From Scatomorpha sp964535405 (lineage in GTDB: Bacteria; Bacillota; Clostridia; Oscillospirales; Oscillospiraceae): DNA of 44,302 nt. Location: the NCBI GenBank assembly GCA_964535405.1, contig CAZHUG010000013.1, positions 1 to 44,302 on the forward strand, in the 5' to 3' direction. This document shows, in pieces, positions 14,906 to 23,808 of this stretch. How positions within the stretch are numbered: the stretch's first letter is position 1; each line of letters starts with the position of its first letter. A program made the translations under genes and the position numbers. The notes below the pieces were generated by a model. It was given only the letters and a program-made list of their open reading frames with translations, was not told where the DNA came from and did no database searches.

Positions 14906-15054
14906 CAAACCATGTCATATTGACAAGTAGACAAACAGTTATGTGAAAAACAATCTTATTGACAAGCAAAGTTAATAGAAGGGAATCTACTTTACAGGTT
15001 GAACCATCTGGATGTAGATTATGGCTATAATGTGAAAGATTTTGAGGTGGTTTT

Positions 15055-15285
15055 ATGGGGCAGAATGAAGAAAAGGTAATGATCTATCTAAAATATGATT
15101 TAAATGACGAGAGAGTGCAATATCTAATTCGTACTGATGAAACGTTGGGTAAGCTAATTAAACACATCGGTACTAGCGAGTTAGATATAGAAAAGGATGG
15201 TTTTAAATGCCTTGTAAAGTATATTGTAGGGCAGCAGATAAGTGATAAAGCTCGTGAAACCATTTGGCAGCCAGCGAGAACGTAA
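15055..15285 (+). pseudogene. AlkA-like DNA-3-methyladenine glycosylase, truncated
   Basis: Good ribosome site (GAGGTGG) before ATG 15055. LIKHIGTSELDIEKDGF and LVKYIVGQQISDKARETIW match the beginning of the helix-hairpin-helix DNA glycosylase domain of AlkA-type enzymes, which remove alkylated purines. After ETIWQ homology ends abruptly and a stop follows 4 codons later. The HhH motif and catalytic Asp are missing, so it should be inactive. Confidence 0.65.
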
Positions 15286-15965
15286 ACGCGGGCGCTCCCG
15301 TGCCTTGTCGAGAGACAAGTACGATCCTCGCGCGCAGCGCCGGGCGGTAACGTACCCGGTGAGCCGTAATGATCGGAGAGTGTCCGATATTTGTCAAAGT
15401 GCAGTGAGAGAATAATGCTCCTCACCCAATGCACTAAAACAAGGGGTTTGTATATGCTTATGAGTTAAAATAGTTAGAAATATTTTTTCCGGTGCGGCAT
15501 CGACACTCCAAGGAATCGTTTCGGTTAGTGCATTTTCCGGCAAATGAGTATACTTGCACTTGCCAGATATTGAACAGTAAGCGCTTCTCTGCACCGCGAA
15601 TGTAAATAGACAGCGGGTTATACGCTCCATAGTAAGCCAGTAAATTTGACTGCTATAAGGCAAAAACGTGCTTTCAACATGTCGTGAGAAATTCGGTTCT
15701 AACCGTGGCGAGCAAGGCGGAGTGGACTCCACTCCGCTTTTGCTCGCTGGTGGCAAAGCCCCCAGACCCCTAAGATCGCTCCGCGTTGCGGTGCGGCTGC
15801 GCAGCCTTTCGGCCGCTATTTTTGTTTGGTAAAGGGTTAACTGCACACCTCTCCGCTTCGAGTTCTGTGCGGTACTCTGAGATATTTTGGAGTCTGTACA
15901 TATCGATTTTCGTCGTGAATTAGTACTGCGCTCGGTTGTACCAACAACACATCAAATAAAACAAT
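15286..15965. other. Gene-poor junk region with a GC-rich block and palindromes
   Basis: Bases 15288-15385 are GC-rich and unlike their surroundings, starting exactly where the glycosylase gene breaks off. Bases about 15640-15830 contain a near-palindrome GCGGAGTGGACTCC-ACTCCGC at 15716-15740 and a C-rich stretch, of the kind seen near transfer origins of conjugative elements, but no relaxase gene or nick site could be shown. The open frames here lack ribosome sites. I see no convincing gene. Confidence 0.4.
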
Positions 15966-15993
15966 GTAGCCCACGGCGTATGCCGTGGGCTAC
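15966..15993. terminator. Hairpin terminator downstream of the 16026 gene
   Basis: GTAGCCCACGGC (15966-15977) and GCCGTGGGCTAC (15982-15993), perfect 12-bp arms; T-rich on the minus-strand side. It lies just after the stop codon of the minus-strand gene. Confidence 0.65.
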
Positions 15994-16025
15994 TTCTTGT
16001 CATAAGAAATATGTATGTATGTCTC

Positions 16026-16697
16026 CTATGCTTCTTTCATTTCCTTATCCAGCCAGAGCTGAAAAATCAGCTTGCCTGTCTCTGGATCACGGACGATGAG
16101 AGTCTGTGTCAGGTCATTTGTCACTCCCTGCAGGAATCCTAACATGGCAGGAACAAACAGAAATCGCTGGCGGAACAAGAGGTTGAGTCGCTCCATTTCA
16201 TTTTCGTCACCGAGCATCATGCTGACCTGCCGGTAGAGATCGCGCAGTGCCACGATGTCGTAGCGTACCCGCTGCGCCTCCTTAAGTGTGTACCAATACT
16301 GTTTAGCCACATATTCTGTAAACTTACCGGACAGTGCGGCCCAATAGAATGCTCGCTGTGTATAATCATCTTGACAATCCAGCGGGTGGCTATGGATGTA
16401 CTCCCGCACCGTCTCAAAGAGCGGATGTTCCTCCGGATCGTTTTTGCCCTCCATCGCACGGCTGCACATTTGCCGCAGTTCGCTCATGGCACCAAAGCCA
16501 CGCTCCGCCGCTGTAAACAGCCTAGCGGCTTCCGCTCCCTCCAACAGCATGGAGATGTACTGATCCAGCAGATAGCTTTTACTTCCCAACTTGCGCCGGA
16601 TTGAATTGGCCAACATCATAAACTCCTCCATAGTACGGTTTAGATGCGTGGTCTCGGCTCTGCCGAAAATGTCCTCGTACTCCCAATAGATATTCAT
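16026..16697 (-). CDS. Hypothetical protein of the outer element
   Basis: 223 aa from the ATG at 16697, chosen over the longer frame because AGGAAGG precedes it. It starts MNIYWEYEDIFGRAETTHLN and is largely helical, with no signal peptide, membrane segment or known motif. Similar short helical proteins occur in conjugative-element cargo, but I do not recognise a family. It has its own terminator at 15966-15993. Gene-like composition and a clean ribosome site support it as a real gene. Confidence 0.6.
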   Translation of the reverse strand: MNIYWEYEDIFGRAETTHLNRTMEEFMMLANSIRRKLGSKSYLLDQYISMLLEGAEAARLFTAAERGFGAMSELRQMCSRAMEGKNDPEEHPLFETVREYIHSHPLDCQDDYTQRAFYWAALSGKFTEYVAKQYWYTLKEAQRVRYDIVALRDLYRQVSMMLGDENEMERLNLLFRQRFLFVPAMLGFLQGVTNDLTQTLIVRDPETGKLIFQLWLDKEMKEA

Positions 16698-17270
16698 GGT
16701 ATCCCGACCTTCCTGTTTGAGATCGGAAATCATAAAAGCGCACACAAAGGTGATGCTCAAGGAGCATTTCATCCCTTGCGTGCGCCGTACTTGTGCAACA
16801 CATGAAAATCAGATATAATGAATCTGTCATGGTGCCGGTTACGGTTGTGCAGGGGTGGTCATCTCACCTTTTGCGCAGAGCTCGGTGTGTTGCTGCATAC
16901 CGGCCTGCCATGACGCTTTTTGTTCCCGTCGTGGTTGTATTAACGCTCTGAATGGCGGGATTGTCAAGTCTATTTTTGCCGTTGCCAGTTCTTATTGATA
17001 TTGCACATAATAAAAACGTGAGGGAGTCACGTTTTGTTACTCCCTCGCAGTGGTTCTCAACAGGCAGAGCGAAGAAAGCGGCTCTTGAAACTAGATCCGT
17101 CTTAATGGCAACCAAGAAGCGCATACCATGAATCGTGATACTCGGCGGGGCCACCGGAACCGCCCCAGTGCGCCACTTGCCTCGCTCTGTTCGCACCGGA
17201 TCGCCTACTGCCTATCACATCCCCATAGCAAGCTTCAGGGGACACGGACGGTCTTCGTCGGCGAAAAAAT
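16698..17270. other. Intergenic region with no recognised gene
   Basis: A hairpin GAGGGAGT (17020-17027) / ACTCCCTC (17039-17046) is the only clear structure. Near 17240-17260 the words GGACACGG and TCTTCGTC resemble 11316-11336, showing that the right ends of the two elements share sequence beyond the iterons. Several open frames are present but none has a credible ribosome site or product. Confidence 0.4.
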
Positions 17271-17273
17271 GGA

Positions 17274-17349
17274 ATGCCATTCATCCGGTCTCAGAATGCC
17301 ATTTGACCGGCTGTTGGTATGCCATTCATGCGGTTGTCAGGATGCCATT
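17274..17349 (-). repeat. Right subterminal iterons, outer element
   Basis: Four ATGCCATT words at 17274-17281, 17296-17303, 17319-17326 and 17342-17349, periods 22, 23 and 23, matching the array at 11413-11487 in order and spacing. Confidence 0.85.
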
Positions 17350-17445
17350 TTTGTGGTGGAATCGTCTCGCTATAAATATTATAGACTTAGATTTAAATTG
17401 AGCGAAATAAATGAAATAGGCCTTGAAAACACTGTATTTACTGGC

Positions 17446-17531
17446 TTTTGGGGGAGCGTTTCCGACCAGCTCGGCAGAGCGCCTGAATGGCATTCAGGAG
17501 GTCAGCGGTTCGATCCCGCTATTCTCCACCA
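17446..17531 (+). other. attR of outer element: attP half-site plus 3' half of host tRNA-Ala(GGC)
   Basis: TTTTGGGGGAGCGTTTCCG then ACCAGCTCGGC is the half-site. After AG at 17476-17477 the tRNA continues: D-stem GAGC, G26, CCTGA-ATGGCAT-TCAGG, T-stem AGCGG/CCGCT, acceptor ATTCTCC and ACCA. Joined to 2845-2866 all stems pair, including acceptor GGGGGAT/ATTCTCC. Alone, the D-arm cannot form normally and there is no promoter, so it is a pseudo-tRNA. Confidence 0.85.
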
Positions 17532-17534
17532 GTT

Positions 17535-17581
17535 AAAAAGGCCCGGAAGTATTGATGTAATCAGTATTTCCGGGCCTTTTT
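17535..17581 (+). terminator. Terminator of the ancestral tRNA-Ala gene
   Basis: AAAAAGGCCCGGAA (17535-17548) and TTCCGGGCCTTTTT (17568-17581), perfect arms, immediately after the CCA end. Confidence 0.8.
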
Positions 17582-17644
17582 TGGGTTGCGCTTTAAAAAA
17601 GCTCTGGTTTATGGACGCGCACAGCCCCATTACCATTGCTTTGC

Positions 17645-17781
17645 ACGTTTATAGGGCGGCTTTTCATCTGTCAAACCGACAAGGCAGTCAATGCTGCTTT
17701 CGTAATAAATTGCCAGCCTTGCAACGATATTCAACGGGACATCACGCTCTCCGTGTTCATATTCCGGATGGGGAGACTGAT
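17645..17781 (-). pseudogene. XRE-type HTH regulator fragment (copy 1)
   Basis: The minus strand reads GERDVPLNIVARLAIYYE then IDCLVGLTDEK, the last helices of an XRE/HTH_3 domain. The N-terminal half of the domain and a start codon are missing. A closely similar fragment is at 31179-31307, and the flanking about 60 bases also match. Bases 17782-18017 contain no gene; a weak -24/-12-like GG-N10-GC at 17959-17972 is the only feature noted. Confidence 0.55.
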
Positions 17782-18017
17782 TATAAAAAGATGTATTTCC
17801 GATTGTCCCCGAAGCTGGGCGACGCGATAGATTGTATGCACGGTTTCGGAAATATTTCTTGAAAAATAACCGAAATGGTGTTAGATTAGGGACATCGTGA
17901 CTGTTTTGCCGAATATATAGACATTTTCATGAGAAGCATACTTTGTTAGATTTGTACTGGTATGCCTTTCGCGAAGAAAAACCAGGGTAAAGATTATCAT
18001 ATATCAAAGGGGTAACC

Positions 18018-19961
18018 ATGCGAGACTACAGCTATATAAATCAGAATATTTCCGTAAGAAATATGATTGAAAGCTCATTATACAGGAGCGCAAACGATTT
18101 TGGTCTTGTTGCAGGGGACAAGCTCCCGGACGTATCCTGGGAGGATGTGCTGCGTTGCAGGGGACATGTCACCGGGCACATTAAGCTGATGAGAAGAAAC
18201 TCCCCATACTATTTTGAACAGCAGAATAATATTTTAGCGGCCAACAATGCCTGCCTGATGTATGTTCACACAAGCTTTGATGTGTTTGGCAGATTCGGAA
18301 ACGTGGAGCTGAAAAAACAGATGAAAGAAAAAGGCATCTTTGTCGGCGCGAACCTGAGCGAGGAGGTCGTTGGGACAAATGCCGCGGTGATGGCAACAAG
18401 AAGCCAGGGCGGTGTGTGGGTCATCGGCGATGACAATTATTCCGACGCGTTAAAGCCGTATGCCTGCTATGGTTTTCAAATTGATGCGCGCTATTCCCGC
18501 AAGGGTACGATAGTTCTCCTCACGCCTGTGGAGAACATGAGCGAGAAAATTTGTGCATTATTCAAGTTTGTGCAGAGCACGGAGAGCATTATAACAACCG
18601 GTGCTGCGACCGAGGATATGAAAATCAAGGAGCTTGTAATTAACAACCAGTATGACAGGCTCTATACCGATGACGTGATGACGATTGTGAGCAGCGGCGG
18701 TGTGATTACCTACGTAAACGATATGTTCTGCGAGATGTTCAACACAAGCGCCCTGTCGATAATCAGCACAGAACTGAGCCAATACATTCCTGAGCTTGTC
18801 TCGGTGTTTGAACAGGCAAAGAATACGAGCATGACAATTTCGAAAGACATCGAGATGTACATAAACGGGCACAATGTAAAATATGCGGTTGAGTGTATGC
18901 CTATCAACCATGACATGCAGTTTGCCGGATGTATTATATCTATGAGCAAAAGCAAAAACAAGGTTATCAGGACAAGCAAGTGCGGAAACGTGGCCAAGTA
19001 TACCCGGGATGACCTGATAGGTATGTCGGAGGAATTTGTGCGGCTGAAGGATTATGCCGGGCGCATTGCAGGGACATCCAGCGCCGTACTCATTCAGGGA
19101 GAAAGCGGAACAGGCAAAGAACTGTTTGTGCATGCGATTCACAATATGAGCGGAAGAAGAGCAGAACCGTTCGTTGCAATTAACTGTGCAGCTATACCCA
19201 AGGAACTCATAGGCAGCGAGCTGTTCGGATATGTCGGCGGATCATTTACCGGTGCCAGTAAAACAGGGGCGAAGGGTAAATTTGAACTCGCGGATAAGGG
19301 GACACTGTTTCTTGATGAGATAGGGGAAATGCCGCTGGAGATGCAGAGCGTTCTGCTGCGGGTATTGGAAGATCATGCCGTTACAAGGGTCGGTGCTTCA
19401 GCACCAAGTCAGATAGACGTCAGGCTTATTGCCGCCACAAACAGGGATCTGATGAGCTATGTCAAGCAGGGGCGCTTCAGAGCAGATCTTTACTACAGAC
19501 TGAATGTAATTAACCTTGTTGTGATACCGCTCAGAGAGCACAAATCGGACATACCCCTGCTTGTCGCCGAGTTTATAAAAAAATATGCGCGCAAAAATGG
19601 CCTGCATTTCAACGGAATAACACCGGAGGCGATGAAGGCGCTTATCGAATATGATTGGCCGGGCAATATCAGAGAACTCAAAAATGTGATAGAGCGCGGA
19701 GTGGTGTTGTCCAAGACCGGATATATCGGCATCGGCGACCTGCCAAGGGAAATTGTCAGCGCGAATGCCCCGAATTTAACGGGCGAAATGAAAAGCACAA
19801 TAGCCGTTGACGGGGACGTGTCCAAGCTGTCGGAAATCGTGGCGTCGCACAGGAAGGATGTTGCGCTCAAGCTCCTGAACGAATATGGCGGCAGCAGAAA
19901 AAAGGTTGCCGAAAAGATGGGGATCTCCAGATCAACTCTATACAGACTGCTAAAATCCTAG
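18018..19961 (+). CDS. Sigma-54-dependent activator (GAF-like/PAS, AAA+, Fis)
   Basis: 647 aa. Residues 1-190 form a sensor region resembling the GAF domain of AcoR-type activators; about 215-315 is a PAS domain (ITYVNDMFCEMFN). The AAA+ core has Walker A GESGTGKE (361-368), the sigma-54 contact loop as GSFTGA (408-413, Ser in place of the usual Ala), Walker B LFLDEIGEMP and ATNRDL. The C-terminal Fis-type HTH is GSRKKVAEKMGISRSTLYRL. The lack of a receiver domain suggests that it binds a small ligand directly. Two -24/-12 promoters lie in front of the next two genes, so these are its probable targets. Start ATG follows AAAGGGG. Confidence 0.93.
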   Translation: MRDYSYINQNISVRNMIESSLYRSANDFGLVAGDKLPDVSWEDVLRCRGHVTGHIKLMRRNSPYYFEQQNNILAANNACLMYVHTSFDVFGRFGNVELKKQMKEKGIFVGANLSEEVVGTNAAVMATRSQGGVWVIGDDNYSDALKPYACYGFQIDARYSRKGTIVLLTPVENMSEKICALFKFVQSTESIITTGAATEDMKIKELVINNQYDRLYTDDVMTIVSSGGVITYVNDMFCEMFNTSALSIISTELSQYIPELVSVFEQAKNTSMTISKDIEMYINGHNVKYAVECMPINHDMQFAGCIISMSKSKNKVIRTSKCGNVAKYTRDDLIGMSEEFVRLKDYAGRIAGTSSAVLIQGESGTGKELFVHAIHNMSGRRAEPFVAINCAAIPKELIGSELFGYVGGSFTGASKTGAKGKFELADKGTLFLDEIGEMPLEMQSVLLRVLEDHAVTRVGASAPSQIDVRLIAATNRDLMSYVKQGRFRADLYYRLNVINLVVIPLREHKSDIPLLVAEFIKKYARKNGLHFNGITPEAMKALIEYDWPGNIRELKNVIERGVVLSKTGYIGIGDLPREIVSANAPNLTGEMKSTIAVDGDVSKLSEIVASHRKDVALKLLNEYGGSRKKVAEKMGISRSTLYRLLKS

Positions 19962-19991
19962 TAGTGCCAAATTAAAAAACAGAAGTTTAAT

Positions 19992-20039
19992 AATAAAGAA
20001 GTCCGCGCAGACAAATGTGTCTGCGCGGACTTCTTTATT
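19992..20039. terminator. Terminator after the sigma-54 activator
   Basis: Perfect 22-bp arms 19992-20013 and 20018-20039 around AATG, A-rich on the left and T-rich on the right. Confidence 0.85.
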
Positions 20040-20053
20040 GCTGCAAGAGCAAG

Positions 20054-20070
20054 TTGGCATAGCTTTTGCA
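20054..20070 (+). promoter_or_regulatory. Sigma-54 (-24/-12) promoter of the first CoA-transferase
   Basis: TTGGCAT then TTGCA with the invariant GG (20056-20057) and GC (20068-20069) separated by exactly 10 bases. The gene starts 63 bases downstream. Confidence 0.8.
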
Positions 20071-20132
20071 ACATTTATGGAGTGAAGGTATATACAAATA
20101 TAAATCCATAAAAAAGAAACGGAGGCGCTTTA

Positions 20133-21314
20133 ATGAACTTACCACTCGAGGGCATAAAGGTTTTAGATCTCAGTACGATGCTGCCGGGGCCGCTGTGCAC
20201 AATGATTATGGCAGATTTTGGTGCAGAGGTAATCAGGGTAGAGCCCACAAAGGGAGGAGACCTTTGGCGAAACTCAGTGCCGCAGATAGGCGATGTCGGC
20301 GGTGCGTATCTGCAGGTGAACCGCAACAAAAAAAGCATCAACCTCAACCTGAAAAGCGATGAGGCAAAGGAAATTTTCTATAATCTGGCAAAGGATGCGG
20401 ACGTTATTGTCGAACAATATCGCCCCGGAGTTGCCGCTCGTCTGGGCGTTGACTACGAGACGATTAAGGCAATAAATCCGAAGATAGTATATTGCTCCTT
20501 GTCGGGCTTTGGGCAGACCGGCCCGTATAAGCTCCTGTCCGGTCACGATATCAATTACATCAGCTATGCCGGGATACTCGGACTGTCGGCGCGGCGAGGT
20601 CATACCCCAGCCATACCCGGTGTGCAGGTCGGCGATATTGGAGGCGGCGCATTTTATGCGGCAATCGGCATTTTAATTGCACTCATGGGAGTCAAGAAAA
20701 GCGGCCTGGGACAGTATGTAGACACCGCGATGCTGGATGGCGCGGTCACAATGCTACCGTTTATGGCGGCAGGCTATCTTGCAAACGGGCAGGCGCTCAA
20801 GCCCAACGGCAACATTCTCATCGGACAGCTTGCCTGCTATGACGTGTACGAAACCATGGACGGAAGATACATCAGCATAGGCGGTGTTGAAGCGCATCTC
20901 TGGGGAAATTTCTGCAACAAAATCGGGAAAGAGGAGTTCAAGGCATGGCAGCGTGATGTGTCAAAACAGCCTGAAATGTTTGAGTATCTGGAAAACCTTT
21001 TTAAAACCAAGACCCTGGAGCAGTGGTGCGCGGAGCTCGACGGAGTTGATTGCTGCTGGTCGCCGGTTTTGAGTATTGATGAGGTATTTAATGACCCGCA
21101 GGTCAAGCACCGCGATATGGTCCTCGAAATGGAGGATCCTCAGGGGCAGTACGGAACCGTCAAGCTTATCGGATCGGCAATCAAGCTGTCCGAAACTCCG
21201 GCGCGCCGTGATCTGTTCCCGCCGAGAAAGGGCGAGCATACCGCCCAGTGCCTCAAGGACTGCGGATACTCCCAGGAGCAGATTGAAGACTTCGCCGCCA
21301 GAGGAATTGTGTGA
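20133..21314 (+). CDS. Class III (CaiB/BaiF-type) CoA-transferase A
   Basis: 393 aa. Family III CoA-transferases move CoA between carboxylic acids. Family signs are GIKVLDLSTMLPGPLC, GAEVIRVEP, ADVIVEQYRPGVAARLG, YCSLSGFGQTGPY and SGHDINYISYAG, where the Asp is the expected catalytic residue. DVLSIDEV- and EHT-type words near the end are normal. Start ATG follows GGAGG. It is first behind the sigma-54 promoter. It resembles formyl-CoA/carnitine CoA-transferases more than the BaiF of Clostridium scindens, so the substrate is open. Confidence 0.9.
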   Translation: MNLPLEGIKVLDLSTMLPGPLCTMIMADFGAEVIRVEPTKGGDLWRNSVPQIGDVGGAYLQVNRNKKSINLNLKSDEAKEIFYNLAKDADVIVEQYRPGVAARLGVDYETIKAINPKIVYCSLSGFGQTGPYKLLSGHDINYISYAGILGLSARRGHTPAIPGVQVGDIGGGAFYAAIGILIALMGVKKSGLGQYVDTAMLDGAVTMLPFMAAGYLANGQALKPNGNILIGQLACYDVYETMDGRYISIGGVEAHLWGNFCNKIGKEEFKAWQRDVSKQPEMFEYLENLFKTKTLEQWCAELDGVDCCWSPVLSIDEVFNDPQVKHRDMVLEMEDPQGQYGTVKLIGSAIKLSETPARRDLFPPRKGEHTAQCLKDCGYSQEQIEDFAARGIV

Positions 21315-21379
21315 TTTAAAATATCGCGAACCCGCCACTGTGACGCAAAACAGCGGAAATTGTCATATCCTCGTGTGTC

Positions 21380-21442
21380 AAAAATGTGTCAATCATGACA
21401 CGTCCTTGACACATCAGGGCGTGTCATGATTGACACATTTTT
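21380..21442. terminator. Long inverted repeat of TGTGTCA, terminator and possible enhancer site
   Basis: Perfect 23-bp arms 21380-21402 and 21420-21442, A-tract left and T-tract right, so it can terminate CoA-transferase A. TGTGTCA/TGACACA also occurs just outside (21375) and in the loop (21406). The cluster lies about 180-240 bases upstream of the next -24/-12 promoter, a usual distance for activator binding. Bases 21443-21619 hold no gene. Confidence 0.7.
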
Positions 21443-21619
21443 AGCAAACGTCTGGGCGAGGAGCAATCTGCTCCTGCGATAAAATGAAATTTCTTCAGCT
21501 TTGGTCAAAGTGTCAGGGGCGGGATAAAGCCTTCAAACGAGCCTGTATAGCTGCGAATAACAGATATTCATGGGTGTTGAATATGGAGCATGTCGTTTTT
21601 TGAGGAGAAGGGTCGAATG

Positions 21620-21636
21620 TTGGCAAGAAAATTGCA
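21620..21636 (+). promoter_or_regulatory. Sigma-54 (-24/-12) promoter of the enoate reductase gene
   Basis: TTGGCAAG then TTGCAT, with GG (21622-21623) and GC (21634-21635) 10 bases apart. Confidence 0.8.
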
Positions 21637-21725
21637 TCTATATAAAAACAGAGCAGCGTTTCACCGGCAAATAATCGCTGCTGGACTGTTCGGGGGATCG
21701 GCTAAAAAAATATATGGAGGAAGAA

Positions 21726-23759
21726 ATGAAGAAGCTTTATACACCACTTAAGATAAACTCGGTGGAAATTAAAAACCGGGTTGTCATGGCGCCCATGAGC
21801 GTTGGTCATACGGCTGACGGCTTTGTCGAGGATGGGGTTGTCGATTTTTTCAAAAGAAGAGCAGAGGCGGAGGTCGGGCTGATAATTTTTGCAAATATGC
21901 AATGGGACAAGGTCAGATATAACCCGAATCATGGCGCACTGTTGACCGGAGACCAATTTATTCCTCAGCTTAAGAAGCTTACAGACGGTATTCACGAAGG
22001 CGGAAGCAAGGTTTTTGCACAGCTGATGCATCGTGGAACCTCTGCGCCGCGTGCGAAAATTCAGGGAATGCAGGCTGTTGGACCATCCGCTGTTCCGCGC
22101 AAGTTTACACGTTATGAAATTCCGCGTGAGCTCACACATGAGGAAATTAAGGAATTTGTGCAGTGGCAGGTTGATGCCGCGGTCGTCGCAAAGAAGGCGG
22201 GCTTTGACGGAATAGAGATCGAGACTAATTCCGGCTATTTATATGGTCAGTTCTTCTCTCCGCTGACGAATAAGCGCAGTGATGAGTACGGCGGGGACAT
22301 AAACGGCAGAACAAGATTTATGATTGAGTCGCTCGAGGCAATGCGCGAGGCACTTGGGCCTGACTATCCGATCCAGCTTCGTGTCAGCGGCAGCGACCTG
22401 CTTGATGGCGGCTGCAGCGGAGATGACATTGCCGAAATATGCGAAATTCTTGATAAGACCGGCTGTGTTGACAGCTTTTCCATTACAGCCGGCTGGCATG
22501 ACTCCACAGTTCCTCTCATAACTATGGAGGTTCCGTTTGGCAACTGGGCTTATCTCGGCCGACAGATAAAGAAAAAGGTCAATGCCGTGGTGTTGCAGGG
22601 CATGCGTATGCATATCTCTCTCGCCGAGGAAGTGGTGGAGCGCGGCGAATTCGACGGAGTTGTAATCGGGCGTCAGCTCCTTGCAGACCCCGACGTCGTT
22701 GTGAAGGCGAAGGCTGGAAAGATCGACTCCATCCGTCCTTGCGTCGGCTGCAATGCGCTGTGCCTCGACAGGGCCCAGGCGGATTTCCCCATAGGCTGCA
22801 TCGGCAATTTTGAGTGCAACCGCGAGGAGGAGCTGAAAAATGCAGATGGGAAATTCCCGACAGAGGTCAAGTCCGAGAAGCCGGAAAAGATCCTCGTCAT
22901 CGGTGCGGGCCCCTCAGGCATGGAATTTGCCCGTGTCTGCGCATTGCGCGGTCACAAGGTCACCATCTGGGAAAAGAGAAATCGGACAATAGGCCTCAGC
23001 CTGTATGCGGCAACTCCCCCCAGGCGCTATGATATCAGATACCTCGGTCAGTGGATGGAGCGTGAGTGCCGTGCCCTGGGTGTTGAGTTCGTTATGAACA
23101 AAGAGGCCGACGCGAAGGAAATTTCCGAGGCGGCAAAAAACTATGACCGCGTTGTTATAGCGGCCGGCTCCAAGGCCGCGTTCCCGCCGATACCCAGCGA
23201 GGAGGGGACCAAGCTTGTCCACGCCTGGGATGTCTTTGAAGGCAAGACCGTCCTTGGCAAGAATGTAGTCGTTGTCGGCGGGGGTGACGTGGGCGTCGAA
23301 GTGGCGATGTATATTGCCGAAATCGGCACGATCACGGCAGAACAGCTGCGCTTCATGATGATATATCAGACCGAGCCTGAAGAAAAGCTCAAGCAGCTGC
23401 TCTATAAAGGTGTTCACAATGTGAGCGTTGTGGAAATGGGTTCAAAGTTTGCACCGGATATTAACCCCGGCAGCCGCTGGTCTATCATGTACAGAACCAA
23501 ACAGCTTGGTGTAAACCTGATGAAGGAAACTAAGGTTCTCAAGCTCTGCAAAAATTCCGTTATTGTTGAAAATGCAGATGGACAGAAGACCATTCCGGCT
23601 GATAGCATAGTCATCGCCGCCGGTGCCAGACCGAATAACGACCTGTACTTGCAGCTGAAGGACAAGTTGGAAAAGGTGGACGTAATCGGTGATTCTGTCA
23701 GCGTTGGCAGAATTCATGACGCGGTTGAATCTGCATATAGGCTTGCTATGACGATCTAG
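21726..23759 (+). CDS. BaiH-like NADH:flavin oxidoreductase (2-enoate reductase family)
   Basis: 677 aa from ATG 21726, chosen because GGAGGA lies 4-9 bases upstream; an earlier ATG at 21714 is inside this site. The N-terminal half is an Old Yellow Enzyme TIM barrel (NRVVMAPMSVGHTADG, FSPLTNKRSDEYGG) with FMN. A 4Fe-4S cluster is predicted at CVGCNALC then C 11 residues later. The C-terminal half binds FAD/NAD(P) (VIGAGPSGMEFA, VVVGGGDVGVEVAMY). Such enzymes reduce conjugated C=C bonds of acids or CoA esters. Its opening is closer to BaiH than to BaiCD. It sits between two CoA-transferases. Confidence 0.88.
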   Translation: MKKLYTPLKINSVEIKNRVVMAPMSVGHTADGFVEDGVVDFFKRRAEAEVGLIIFANMQWDKVRYNPNHGALLTGDQFIPQLKKLTDGIHEGGSKVFAQLMHRGTSAPRAKIQGMQAVGPSAVPRKFTRYEIPRELTHEEIKEFVQWQVDAAVVAKKAGFDGIEIETNSGYLYGQFFSPLTNKRSDEYGGDINGRTRFMIESLEAMREALGPDYPIQLRVSGSDLLDGGCSGDDIAEICEILDKTGCVDSFSITAGWHDSTVPLITMEVPFGNWAYLGRQIKKKVNAVVLQGMRMHISLAEEVVERGEFDGVVIGRQLLADPDVVVKAKAGKIDSIRPCVGCNALCLDRAQADFPIGCIGNFECNREEELKNADGKFPTEVKSEKPEKILVIGAGPSGMEFARVCALRGHKVTIWEKRNRTIGLSLYAATPPRRYDIRYLGQWMERECRALGVEFVMNKEADAKEISEAAKNYDRVVIAAGSKAAFPPIPSEEGTKLVHAWDVFEGKTVLGKNVVVVGGGDVGVEVAMYIAEIGTITAEQLRFMMIYQTEPEEKLKQLLYKGVHNVSVVEMGSKFAPDINPGSRWSIMYRTKQLGVNLMKETKVLKLCKNSVIVENADGQKTIPADSIVIAAGARPNNDLYLQLKDKLEKVDVIGDSVSVGRIHDAVESAYRLAMTI

Positions 23760-23808
23760 TTTTACGGCAATAGGCAGCTCTGCTGACTAAATACTAAGGA
23801 GATAAATT

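Noticed and set aside
15288..15420. Group II intron fragment
   Set aside because: GC-rich structured look only; no recognisable domain V or reverse transcriptase text, so not called as a feature.
17959..17972. -24/-12 promoter before the sigma-54 activator gene
   Set aside because: GG-N10-GC is present but the flanking bases (TGGTAT, TCGC) fit the consensus poorly.
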